64,000 nucleotides of DNA from Chlorobiaceae bacterium (GTDB lineage Bacteria; Bacteroidota; Chlorobiia; Chlorobiales; Chlorobiaceae), in contig JABDHL010000047.1 in assembly GCA_012972825.1 (NCBI GenBank), positions 1-64,000 of the forward strand, read 5' to 3'. The notes under the pieces are model-generated. The model searched no databases, was not told the origin of the DNA, and saw only the letters and a program-made list of their open reading frames with translations. Of the stretch, positions 56,457-63,679 are shown piece by piece. The translations under genes and the position numbers were made by a program. Position 1 is the stretch's first letter. Each line of letters opens with the position of its first letter.

Positions 56457-56683
56457 AGTTTAGGGTCTTGTTCTGGTAGAAAAATTACGCTCTGCTCGTA
56501 TTCCTCATTAAAATCTGCCGGTGTCCAATCTTCGTTTCTCATGCTAACACTCCAATTCTTGCCGCCTTCCTCGTAACCTCCATAACCTTTTGGTGAATCA
56601 CCTATCCAAATTTTGGAGTAAACTTGTTTTTTCGGCTTTAAATGCGTCTCGATCTGCCTAACTCGCTTTTCGAATGTTGCCAT
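56453..56683 (-). CDS. Small element protein, unknown
   Basis: 76 aa. Starts MATFEKRVRQIETHLKPKKQ, a heptad-like helix similar in layout to that of the following gene, then a Gly/Tyr-rich part (SPKGYGGYEEGGKNWSVSMR) and an acidic end. It overlaps both neighbours (26 bp and 4 bp). Confidence 0.55.
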   Translation of the reverse strand: MATFEKRVRQIETHLKPKKQVYSKIWIGDSPKGYGGYEEGGKNWSVSMRNEDWTPADFNEEYEQSVIFLPEQDPKL

Positions 56684-56885
56684 TTTCGTTATTGTTTAAT
56701 TGTTCTTCAAGTTTATCAATCCTTTGTTCCAACTCTGAATCTTTGATAGTGCTGGTAAGAATGTTTGAAACATAGGCTGCCGCTTTCAGGTGTATTTCGT
56801 CAATCTCTTTCTCTTCATATCTGTTCAGCAACCCCGCAAGGTATCTCCGAACATCACACAGTGTTTGAAGTCTCTTTTTGCTCAT
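56658..56885 (-). CDS. Small coiled-coil element protein, unknown
   Basis: 75 aa, mostly helical: KRLQTLCDVRRYLAGLLNRY, then ELEQRIDKLEEQLNNNEN. The pattern (CDVRRYLAxLLN ... YVSNIL) is one I associate with short proteins in phage and island operons, with no function known. First of three overlapping genes. Confidence 0.6.
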   Translation of the reverse strand: MSKKRLQTLCDVRRYLAGLLNRYEEKEIDEIHLKAAAYVSNILTSTIKDSELEQRIDKLEEQLNNNENGNIRKAS

Positions 56886-57006
56886 AGGGGGTATATTTCC
56901 TGTTTATCAATGTTTACAATACTTTACAGTGTTTTTACTCTACAAAAAACGATCATAGACGGCCTTCTAAGGCAAAGTTTCTACCCGCGCCATACTTTGA
57001 CACGTC

Positions 57007-57219
57007 CTAATTTCGCTTGATAATATTGTGTTCCTCAATCCCGTCTATAATCGCATGAGCAGCGCAGCATGCACCCATAAGGAAGCTCGATACGGCAATA
57101 GCCCATTCTTTACCATCTGGCTCCCTGTGCATCGCCTCAGTGACGGCATCGAATAAAGCAACCTTGCTTTTATCAAGAATGAAATCCCCGATTTTGCTGG
57201 CTTCCTTTTTGCTACTCAT
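57007..57219 (-). CDS. Small element protein, unknown
   Basis: 70 aa with an internal hydrophobic stretch (AIAVSSFLMGACCAAHAIID) that could be one membrane helix. It is a separate gene 18 bp downstream of the primase gene. No family recognised. Confidence 0.55.
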   Translation of the reverse strand: MSSKKEASKIGDFILDKSKVALFDAVTEAMHREPDGKEWAIAVSSFLMGACCAAHAIIDGIEEHNIIKRN

Positions 57220-57237
57220 GGTTCCAATGGTTTATTG

Positions 57238-58161
57238 TTATTTGTAAGTGAATCCTGCCTGCTTCGCCATATAGAAAAACGTGCTGAGTTTAATTGTTTT
57301 TCTGCCTATTCTTGCCGGTCTGGTCTGAAGGCATCTTGTAAACTGCCGGTCTGTCTCTACCGGTTTATATTTCGGGTGGAACTTGCTGATCTCATGGAAG
57401 TATTGCCGCCCGGCTTCGCCATATCCTGAAGCAATGGCAAAACTAATCTTCACCCAATCGTAATAAGTGCCTGTCAAGTCATAACCTGCCGCCAATATCT
57501 GGCTTAGAATCGCTTCGAAATACTGGTTCGAATCCTGAACAACTGCCCGGTCAAATGAACGCTGTGCCGGTCGCTGGGCTGGGCTGAAACGCTTCTTTCT
57601 GGAAATGAAGGCCCGCGCCTCATGGTTTCGATACAATGCAGGGTCATAACTCACGAAGCGAAGCCGGGAAACGTCCTTACATGCCGGGTCTACTTGAACA
57701 CCCCATGCAGCAAGGAAGTATTGTTCAAGCTGCAAGAATGCCGCTTCATGCTGTTCCGGCTCGATCTGAACGTATAAGCTCAGGCCATGCCCTGAAACTG
57801 AAACATGTCCTGCATAAACGTAATGATCTGCATAAACGCGCGCCCGTACTACCCTGTCTGCAATGCAGGGGTTTTCCTTGCCGTCAATATCAAGATTGAT
57901 AAACCCTGAATGCTGCTGAACATACTCTTTCCCTCGCCTGCCGTTAAACAGTGCGCTGGGTGCAACCGCCGGGACTCGCTTCTTTGCTTCCTTGATCTGC
58001 TCGCTGACTGTCAACGCCCGAACATCTTCAACCTGCTTTCTCCATTGCCCGGCTTGAATACCATGCAGGAAGGTTTCAATAGTTGTTGTTCCGCTGGGTG
58101 TCTGCTGAAATGCATTGCTGAACACCGATATTAACCGGCTGCCGTGGTCAGAATGGGGCAT
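57238..58161 (-). CDS. VirE-N/PriCT-2 domain primase-like protein
   Basis: About 307 aa. The N-terminal half matches the VirE_N/BT4734-like domain of Bacteroidetes/Chlorobi elements: RVPAVAPSALFNGRR, FINLDIDGKENP, GLSLYVQIEPEQHEAAF and DVSRLRFVSYDPALYRN. The C-terminal region (TYYDWVKISFAIASGYGE, YFHEISKFHPKY) resembles a PriCT-2 primase domain. It probably primes replication together with the helicase encoded just upstream. The ATG at 58161 overlaps the helicase stop by 14 bp; an upstream start at 58185 is possible. Confidence 0.8.
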   Translation of the reverse strand: MPHSDHGSRLISVFSNAFQQTPSGTTTIETFLHGIQAGQWRKQVEDVRALTVSEQIKEAKKRVPAVAPSALFNGRRGKEYVQQHSGFINLDIDGKENPCIADRVVRARVYADHYVYAGHVSVSGHGLSLYVQIEPEQHEAAFLQLEQYFLAAWGVQVDPACKDVSRLRFVSYDPALYRNHEARAFISRKKRFSPAQRPAQRSFDRAVVQDSNQYFEAILSQILAAGYDLTGTYYDWVKISFAIASGYGEAGRQYFHEISKFHPKYKPVETDRQFTRCLQTRPARIGRKTIKLSTFFYMAKQAGFTYK

Positions 58162-59677
58162 CTTCACCCCCCATCTTAACGGCATTGTAAACCTGCCCGG
58201 CTGCTATTCGGCTGTGCTGAAATCCTGAACTCAGCATCCTTTCTTTGTATGTCTTGCCCCCTACGGCTGAATAACCTTCACCCTTGCAGAAATCCTTATA
58301 CTCGGTATAAAGAACGCCTGAGGGCTGTCTATGCCCGTTATGTGAAGGCTGGTAACCTGCATCTTCAAGCCATATTGCAACACTGTCGCTTTCATGCCGG
58401 TATTGCTGTAACGCCTGATCTGCCGCAGTACATGGGGAAAAATCACCCTGCTTTAACAACCTTGCCAAGCCCTCAAGTATCCAATTGAGAACGCCCGGTA
58501 ATTCAGTTGAAACGATCTTCTTTGAAAGGGTGGTGTCTTTCTTTGCCGGGTCTATTGTTACGGTGAACGGAATAATCAGGAACCGCCGAAAGAATGCCGG
58601 TGAATTTTCAATCTCCCTCGGTAACTTGTTTGCATTGCAGAAAAGCCGTGCATAATCTTCCATCGTGAAAACGTCTTGATATAAGATTTTAGCTGAAACG
58701 GGCTCACCACTGGCAAGCAATTTAAAAGTATCTGAATCCGAAATGCCGCCGATCTCTGAAGAGATATTAATTAACCTGTCCTGAAGGTCTGCCCGTGCAT
58801 TCTCATTTGAAGTAAGCAACTTCAAGGAATGCCCGGAAACATTTTCACTGCCAAGAACCGCCCTGAAGGTGTCCTGAAAAACACTCTTGCCGTTTGAACC
58901 ACTGCCAAACAAAACAGGAATCTTTTCAAGTTTCAGGACACTGGAAGGAATGAACGCCAATGCCGCCGCCTCAGCTAAAACCTGCTGCGCTTCAGGGTCT
59001 GGCTGAACATCCTCAAGAAAGGCCCGCCATTTCGAGGCAGTCGCTGTCGGGTCATAATCGAAGGCAAGCTGATAAGTAAGAAAATCCGCCGCTCTGAACT
59101 CTCTCAACTGAACGCCGTCCGGCCCTACGGTCAAGGTTCCATTTTTCAAGTTTATGGCAACCGTTCCCCTGTCTCGTTCCGGGGCTGGAAGGTGTGCGCT
59201 TGTGTAAAATTGCTTTGTCAGGTCATCACGAAACCGGAAATATTTTGCCTCAACAAAACGAACGCCCATTTTCTCAAGTGCCTGCCCAAGAAACTGCTTC
59301 AGGTCGCCTTCATTGACTGCCTGCCAGAACGCGCCATTGTACACATAAACGCGCCCGTGCTGGGCTGCAAGCTGCCATTGGTTGGCCTTGCAAAGGTTCA
59401 ATAAATGGTCAATGCCATGAACAATAAAATGTTTCTGGCCCGGCTTGCACTTGCTGATCTGCTTTTGTATCGCCAATACATCATTAGCCGCTTTCTGGCC
59501 TTCTGGGGTGTCAAGGTTTGCGCTGCCGTCTTGGTTCAATCCTTTGGCCTGCGCTTCCTTCAACTCTGCCCGAAGCTCTGTTATTTCTGGGAATGCCAAA
59601 AGCTGGAAATCAACCGGCCAAACCTGCTGAAGTACTGCCGATAATATCGCGCTGGGCTTTGGTGTGGTATCGCTCAT
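58148..59677 (-). CDS. D5/P4-family replication helicase (superfamily 3)
   Basis: 509 aa. Walker A in LFGSGSNGKSVFQDTF, followed by SF3 motifs (INISSEIGGISDSDTFKLLA, ARLFCNANKLP) and RRFLIIPFTVTIDP, as in P4 alpha and phage/plasmid primase-helicases. The preceding region (LKNGTLTVGPDGVQLREF, FDYDPTATASKWRAFLEDVQ) is the D5_N domain. Likely the replicative helicase of the excised element. Its start overlaps the stop of the 35-aa gene upstream by 4 bp. Confidence 0.9.
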   Translation of the reverse strand: MSDTTPKPSAILSAVLQQVWPVDFQLLAFPEITELRAELKEAQAKGLNQDGSANLDTPEGQKAANDVLAIQKQISKCKPGQKHFIVHGIDHLLNLCKANQWQLAAQHGRVYVYNGAFWQAVNEGDLKQFLGQALEKMGVRFVEAKYFRFRDDLTKQFYTSAHLPAPERDRGTVAINLKNGTLTVGPDGVQLREFRAADFLTYQLAFDYDPTATASKWRAFLEDVQPDPEAQQVLAEAAALAFIPSSVLKLEKIPVLFGSGSNGKSVFQDTFRAVLGSENVSGHSLKLLTSNENARADLQDRLINISSEIGGISDSDTFKLLASGEPVSAKILYQDVFTMEDYARLFCNANKLPREIENSPAFFRRFLIIPFTVTIDPAKKDTTLSKKIVSTELPGVLNWILEGLARLLKQGDFSPCTAADQALQQYRHESDSVAIWLEDAGYQPSHNGHRQPSGVLYTEYKDFCKGEGYSAVGGKTYKERMLSSGFQHSRIAAGQVYNAVKMGGEDAPF

Positions 59678-59781
59678 TTACCGGCCCTCCGTTTTGACTT
59701 CACCGCGCTGAATAAATCCCATGCAATAAATGCCAATGAAGCAAGCTCAAGAACCAACGCTACATCAATGTAAATAGTCAT
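59674..59781 (-). CDS. 35-aa membrane microprotein coupled to the helicase gene
   Basis: Reads MTIYIDVALVLELASLAFIA, then WDLFSAVKSKRRAGK: one hydrophobic helix with a basic tail, so probably an N-out/C-in membrane peptide. A GAGGGGG lies nine bases before the ATG. Start overlaps the upstream stop (TAATG) and its own stop overlaps the helicase start (ATGA), which argues that it is really translated. Function unknown. Confidence 0.6.
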   Translation of the reverse strand: MTIYIDVALVLELASLAFIAWDLFSAVKSKRRAGK

Positions 59782-60017
59782 TAGTGCCACCCCCTCGCAA
59801 AAGGAACACTCGAAGGGATACCATAAACGCAAACTCTCGGCTCAAGGCTTATGCTTGCAAAGTGCCTTATATCTCGTTCGAATTGCTGGCAATCTTGGAC
59901 AATTTCGGCTGGATCGTTATAATGCGGAAGTGAACAACGCCCATTGTTTACGCCCAACAAATGCCCGTCATTGCCCTGTAGCTGCCCGCTATGGGGCTTT
60001 TTATTGTCTGGTCTCAT
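59781..60017 (-). CDS. Small element protein, unknown
   Basis: 78 aa, soluble, with many His, Cys and Asp residues (GRCSLPHYNDPAEIVQDCQQ). The start overlaps the upstream gene by 4 bp and the stop overlaps the 35-aa gene. Not recognised. Confidence 0.55.
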   Translation of the reverse strand: MRPDNKKPHSGQLQGNDGHLLGVNNGRCSLPHYNDPAEIVQDCQQFERDIRHFASISLEPRVCVYGIPSSVPFARGWH

Positions 60018-60298
60018 GCTTGCACCCCTCCAACCTCAACCGCTGCCCGTGCACTCCCTGTTAACATGTAACGGTCGATTTCTACCGGGTCAAATACAAG
60101 TTTTCCAAAAGGGGAACGCCTGCCGGGAAAGGTTTCCGGCTGGGTGCAATGTTTCTTGTAGAGAGTAGCTTTTGCAATCTTCAGTCCGTGAACTTCTTTG
60201 AAATACTGAATCGCTCCCTCAGTGGAAAGGGTTTTCTGCTGCCGCTGCTGAATCGCCGGGGCTGCTTGGTGGTGTGTTGTGGTTTCAATGGTGGTCAT
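60014..60298 (-). CDS. Helix-turn-helix excisionase/AlpA-like protein
   Basis: 94 aa. After a Gln/His-rich start, STEGAIQYFKEVHGLKIAKA and LYKKHCTQPETFPGRRSPFG, ending in VFDPVEIDRYM, give the winged-HTH layout of MerR/AlpA-type excisionases: helix-turn-helix, wing, then a DExxRY-like end. Such proteins direct excision or switch on replication genes in satellite elements. It heads the primase/helicase operon and is preceded by a large palindrome. Confidence 0.7.
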   Translation of the reverse strand: MTTIETTTHHQAAPAIQQRQQKTLSTEGAIQYFKEVHGLKIAKATLYKKHCTQPETFPGRRSPFGKLVFDPVEIDRYMLTGSARAAVEVGGVQA

Positions 60299-60300
60299 GC

Positions 60301-60348
60301 TTAAAATGGATTTAGTTAGAAAGAGTTATTTCTTTCAATCCATTTTAA
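60301..60348. repeat. Nested palindrome upstream of the AlpA-like gene
   Basis: Perfect 12-bp arms TTAAAATGGATT (60301-60312) and AATCCATTTTAA (60337-60348) enclose a second perfect pair GAAAGA (60319-60324) / TCTTTC (60331-60336). It ends two bases before the start codon at 60298, so it could be an operator, an RNA hairpin over the start, or part of a replication origin. Confidence 0.75.
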
Positions 60349-60403
60349 TACATGCCGTTACGGTAGTAGAGAATTAAGAATTAAGTGCCACTTTATTTAA
60401 AAC

Positions 60404-60787
60404 TTAATTTACAGTGCTGTTATTTTGCTCATTTTCCCATGCTCTGTATCGGTTTTTTGCATTGCTTACAGAAGGCCCGTATGTTGTATTTTTTTTCCCT
60501 GTTGCTAAATTATAATCACGTAACCACTTTTTACCGATCTCATAGAAATCTGATTCCCCTTGATTTATATCAAGAAACGCCAACCTATTTTCAGGCTCCA
60601 TTAGCTTGATCTGCTCAAAACAATAATCTTCAAAGGTCGGTCTTTTGTTGTTTGCTGGCTTTTTGCTCTGTTGTAATTCAGTCTCATCCATTGCTTTATT
60701 TCGTTTAGCAATATCCCGGTCTATATGCGCTTTTAGACTCTGCTGAAACCAATAAGAACTTGCACTAAAACTTTTTTCTTCGCTCAT
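60404..60787 (-). CDS. Element protein of unknown function
   Basis: 127 aa, soluble, charged: ASSYWFQQSLKAHIDRDIAK, PTFEDYCFEQIKLMEPENRL, FYEIGKKWLRDYNLATGKK. Located between integrase and AlpA-like genes. It could be a regulator, but no HTH motif is clear. Confidence 0.55.
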   Translation of the reverse strand: MSEEKSFSASSYWFQQSLKAHIDRDIAKRNKAMDETELQQSKKPANNKRPTFEDYCFEQIKLMEPENRLAFLDINQGESDFYEIGKKWLRDYNLATGKKNTTYGPSVSNAKNRYRAWENEQNNSTVN

Positions 60788-60842
60788 ATTTTGCCCGTTT
60801 TAAAGTGAACCTGCCGTAATACCGCCCATTTTCTGCCCGCCC

Positions 60843-60869
60843 AATGCTACCATGTAGCATTATGCTACC
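60843..60869. repeat. ATGCTAC palindrome and repeat between integrase and unknown gene
   Basis: AATGCTAC (60843-60850) and GTAGCATT (60854-60861) are inverted around CAT; a third ATGCTACC follows at 60862. The TAGCAT core is shared with the CATAGCAT triplet at the left end of the element. Confidence 0.5.
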
Positions 60870-60897
60870 TTTTTGAAGAACCAAATATATTTGCTTT

Positions 60898-61965
60898 TTA
60901 CCAACTGGGCAGTTTATCCATTGCTGCCGTTTTCGTTTCATCAACAACTTTGGCATAAATCTGGGTGGCCGTAATGGTGGCATGGCCCATCAATTTGCTC
61001 AGGGTGTAAAGGTCAACGCCATTCTGAAGGCTCAACACTGCGAAGGAATGCCGCCCACAATGAAAGCCAAGATTGAACGGAATGCCTGCCGCCGCGCCCC
61101 ATGCTCGAACAACTTTCACGCTCCAAGCTCTACTTGGCAAAAGAAAAACCCTGCTATCTCCGGTTTCCCTCTCTTTATGTTGTTTTTTGGCATCATCAAG
61201 ATATTTCAACGCCTGCGCTCCAAGAGTCAAACGTTCCCATCTTTGGGTCTTTTGCGCGTTGAAACGAATCGTTACCCTGTCGCCGTCCTGCTGAATATCT
61301 CCATCTTTTAAGGCTTCAAGGTCTGAAACTCTCAAGCCCGAAAAACAAGAAAACAGAAAAGCCGCCTTTATTGCCGGGAGGCTGCAAGGTGTCGCCTCAA
61401 GGGTTTTGATCTGCTCAACGGTCAAATATTTCAGGGCAACATCATTCTTGCCAAACTGTTTTATTTTCCTTGAGAAATCAGGTATAAGATTTTCCTCTGC
61501 TGCCCGCTTTAGAATGATCTTCAAGGCAAGCAAGTAATTTTGTTTTGTTGTTTCCTTCAGGCTCAAATCATCAATGTACACCCGGAAACGCTCCGCCCAT
61601 GTTTGGCAAATATTCGCCATTGGCAACGGCTTTACTCCATTGAAATCCCGAAGATGTTTCAAGGCGTTTCTGTAAGAGGACTCACTTTTTTTTTCGTCAC
61701 ACATCACCTTCTCGAAATACTCAAGAAAATCATTTCCGCGCCTCTCCTTGCCAAGAAAAACCGCTGCCGGGTCGATCTTCAACTGTGCTTCCAACTCTGC
61801 CGCCCGTGCTTCAGCCTGCTGTCGTGCTTTTTTGTACTCCCTGCCTTCTGATCTTTCGGCCTGAATATCTGTTTTAACCTGCTGCCGCTGGCCCTTGAAA
61901 TAAATGTCAATACTGAAGGAGACGCCGCCCTCTTTCAGTGCAATTTCACGAACCGAAACACCCAT
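60898..61965 (-). CDS. int: Tyrosine recombinase (integrase) of the element
   Basis: 355 aa. An N-terminal arm-binding domain (MGVSVREIALKEGGVSFSID) and SAM-like core-binding domain (NALKHLRDFNGV, RVYIDDLSLKETTKQNYLLA) precede the catalytic domain. The latter has Arg in FSGLRVSDLEAL, Lys/His region RFNAQKTQRWERL, His-Arg FHCGRHSFAVLSL, His in LMGHATITAT and Tyr in QIYAKVVD. The ATG at 61965 has an AGGAAAAGGGG site; a TTG at 61989 would overlap the boundary repeat. It integrates and excises the element. Confidence 0.92.
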   Translation of the reverse strand: MGVSVREIALKEGGVSFSIDIYFKGQRQQVKTDIQAERSEGREYKKARQQAEARAAELEAQLKIDPAAVFLGKERRGNDFLEYFEKVMCDEKKSESSYRNALKHLRDFNGVKPLPMANICQTWAERFRVYIDDLSLKETTKQNYLLALKIILKRAAEENLIPDFSRKIKQFGKNDVALKYLTVEQIKTLEATPCSLPAIKAAFLFSCFSGLRVSDLEALKDGDIQQDGDRVTIRFNAQKTQRWERLTLGAQALKYLDDAKKQHKERETGDSRVFLLPSRAWSVKVVRAWGAAAGIPFNLGFHCGRHSFAVLSLQNGVDLYTLSKLMGHATITATQIYAKVVDETKTAAMDKLPSW

Positions 61966-61987
61966 ATAAACACCCCTTTTCCTTTGC

Positions 61988-62011
61988 AAACTTTACAGGA
62001 ACTTTACAAAT
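61988..62011 (+). repeat. Right boundary repeat (attR candidate)
   Basis: Imperfect copy (22/24) of 53458-53481, 22 bp upstream of the integrase start. Holds two AACTTTACA units in tandem, so it might instead be an integrase arm-binding site. Confidence 0.4.
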
Positions 62012-62243
62012 TCAGTGGAATATTACAGAAAAGACGGGAATAATCAAAGGGTAAAGGGGAGCAATCAAGAAAGGTTTTAAGCTCTAAGATATTGTAAAAT
62101 AATCATTTTTGGAGAGGTATTGAAAAGAGGAGAAAAGGATAGAAAACTTTGTATGTGAAATACGACCTTCCACAGCTATGATTTTATTAGTGAGTTATAC
62201 CAACTCTTCCAATGAAGGCAACTCATTTATCTCTCCACGGAAA
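62012..62243. other. Gap between the element and ruvC
   Basis: About 230 bp, purine-rich on the forward strand. No tRNA, promoter pair or gene seen. Confidence 0.35.
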
Positions 62244-62807
62244 CTAACGGACAACCTTATCGGGTGATGCGGTGACAAACTTCGACCAGCTGCTGCCTCT
62301 ACTTTTGACTTTTTCATCAGGAAGAAAAGCCTTTCGACTCTCTCCTCTATGCAAATCACACAGGGCTATACCGAGTGCATCGGTAACATCAAAAGGTTTA
62401 GGCGGTACGGTGAGACCAAGCATTCTTGTGACCATAAAAGCAACCTGCTCTTTACTTGCGGCACCTCTTCCTGTTATCGCCGATTTCACTTCACGCGGAG
62501 CATACTCATGCAGTGCGAGATTCCGGTTCATTGCAAGGGCTATAACCGCACCACGCACCTGACCCAGCTTAAGAGCAGACTGCACATTTCTGCTCAGGAA
62601 CGCTGTTTCCAAGGCAACATGTTCCGGTCGAAAATCAGCAATAACGGCTGCAAGCTCATGATAAATTTCACCTATCCGCTCTGCATGTGTCCGACGGGGA
62701 TTAAGACGGATTACACCACAGACGAGCACGGATAAAACGCCGGAACTCTGGCGAATAACCCCATAACCGGTATTCAGACTTCCGGGATCAATCCCGAGGA
62801 CAACCAT
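62244..62807 (-). CDS. ruvC: Crossover junction endodeoxyribonuclease RuvC
   Basis: Holliday-junction resolvase, 187 aa. Acidic active-site residues: first Asp in [13 protein letters not shown], Glu in [11 protein letters not shown], and Asp in [16 protein letters not shown]. Immediately downstream of yebC (3-bp gap), same strand. A short basic tail ([10 protein letters not shown]) follows the core. Confidence 0.95.
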   Translation of the reverse strand: MVVLGIDPGSLNTGYGVIRQSSGVLSVLVCGVIRLNPRRTHAERIGEIYHELAAVIADFRPEHVALETAFLSRNVQSALKLGQVRGAVIALAMNRNLALHEYAPREVKSAITGRGAASKEQVAFMVTRMLGLTVPPKPFDVTDALGIALCDLHRGESRKAFLPDEKVKSRGSSWSKFVTASPDKVVR

Positions 62808-62810
62808 CCT

Positions 62811-63563
62811 CTATTCGTTTAAGCTGCTCATTGCACTTTCGCTGATCTCCATGTTACTGTAGACCGCCTGCACATCGTCATTGTTTTCAAGCGCATCGAT
62901 CAACTTGATAACTTTCCGTGCATCATCGGCTTCAAGCTCTATATAGTTTTCAGGAATAAGATCAATCTTTGCATTCTCATAAGCAATAGCTGCATCGTCA
63001 AGCGCTTTTTTAACGTTTTCAAGCTCTTTGACATCAGTTATGACAGTAAAATAGTTTTCATCATCTCCGTTGAGATCTTCAAGGCCTGCATCCAAGAGTA
63101 TTTCCATCAGCTGATCCTCTCCGGCAGACGATCGTGGAACATCAAGAGATCCCTTACGCTGGAACATCCAGCTTACACTGCCGCTTTCACCGAGAGAACC
63201 ATTGTTACGACTCATAATGTGCCGGATATCAGCGACGGTCCGGTTGCGGTTGTCCGTAGCTGTCTCAATAATCAGTGCAATTCCTGCAGGTCCATACCCT
63301 TCATAGGTAATTTCGTCATAGGTGACACCTTCGAGCTCCCCTGTACCTTTCTTGATGGCGCGCGAAATATTATCCATCGGCATGGAATTGTCTCTTGCAG
63401 TGTCGACAGCAAGCCTTAGACGGGGATTACCCGATGGATCGCCTCCGCCCATTCTTGCCGCTATCGTAATTTCTTTGACCAGTTTGGTAAATAAACTGCC
63501 TCGTTTCTGATCAGTTACCGCCTTTTTCCTTTTAATGGTTGCCCATTTGCTATGTCCTGACAT
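62811..63563 (-). CDS. yebC: YebC/PmpR family protein
   Basis: 250 aa. [20 protein letters not shown] and [17 protein letters not shown] are the conserved start; [20 protein letters not shown] and [11 protein letters not shown] follow. The family was long annotated as transcription regulators; some members help translation of proline-rich stretches. It commonly precedes ruvC, as here. Confidence 0.95.
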   Translation of the reverse strand: MSGHSKWATIKRKKAVTDQKRGSLFTKLVKEITIAARMGGGDPSGNPRLRLAVDTARDNSMPMDNISRAIKKGTGELEGVTYDEITYEGYGPAGIALIIETATDNRNRTVADIRHIMSRNNGSLGESGSVSWMFQRKGSLDVPRSSAGEDQLMEILLDAGLEDLNGDDENYFTVITDVKELENVKKALDDAAIAYENAKIDLIPENYIELEADDARKVIKLIDALENNDDVQAVYSNMEISESAMSSLNE

Positions 63564-63679
63564 AATAAAAACTGCTGATTTATTAATCCCGATGCCCCAC
63601 GTCTATGATAATAGATTTATTTTCTTTAAATAAAATCAATTCCAACGGCATTCGTGCAAGTTAACAACTAGAAAAAACA

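Larger units (their letters stand above)
53458..62011. mobile_element. Integrated satellite-like element (P4/plasmid type), about 8.5 kb
   Basis: The interval holds a tyrosine integrase at the right end, an AlpA/excisionase-like protein, primase and D5-type helicase genes, many short overlapping unknown genes on one strand and two convergent cargo-like genes at the left end. No structural, packaging or lysis gene was recognised. Near-identical 24-bp repeats bound it (53458-53481 and 61988-62011, 22 of 24 bases). Flanking genes pgsA and ruvC are ordinary chromosome genes. Element identity is well supported; the exact ends are inferred. Confidence 0.7.

Noticed and set aside
60765-60983. Reverse frame of 72 codons between the integrase and the unknown gene
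   Set aside because: Its end overlaps the integrase C-terminus and it crosses the ATGCTAC palindrome; no start site and no protein-like pattern.
61966-61989. Upstream TTG start for the integrase
   Set aside because: It would place coding sequence inside the boundary repeat; the ATG at 61965 has a good ribosome-binding site and matches the start of the related integrase at the left edge.
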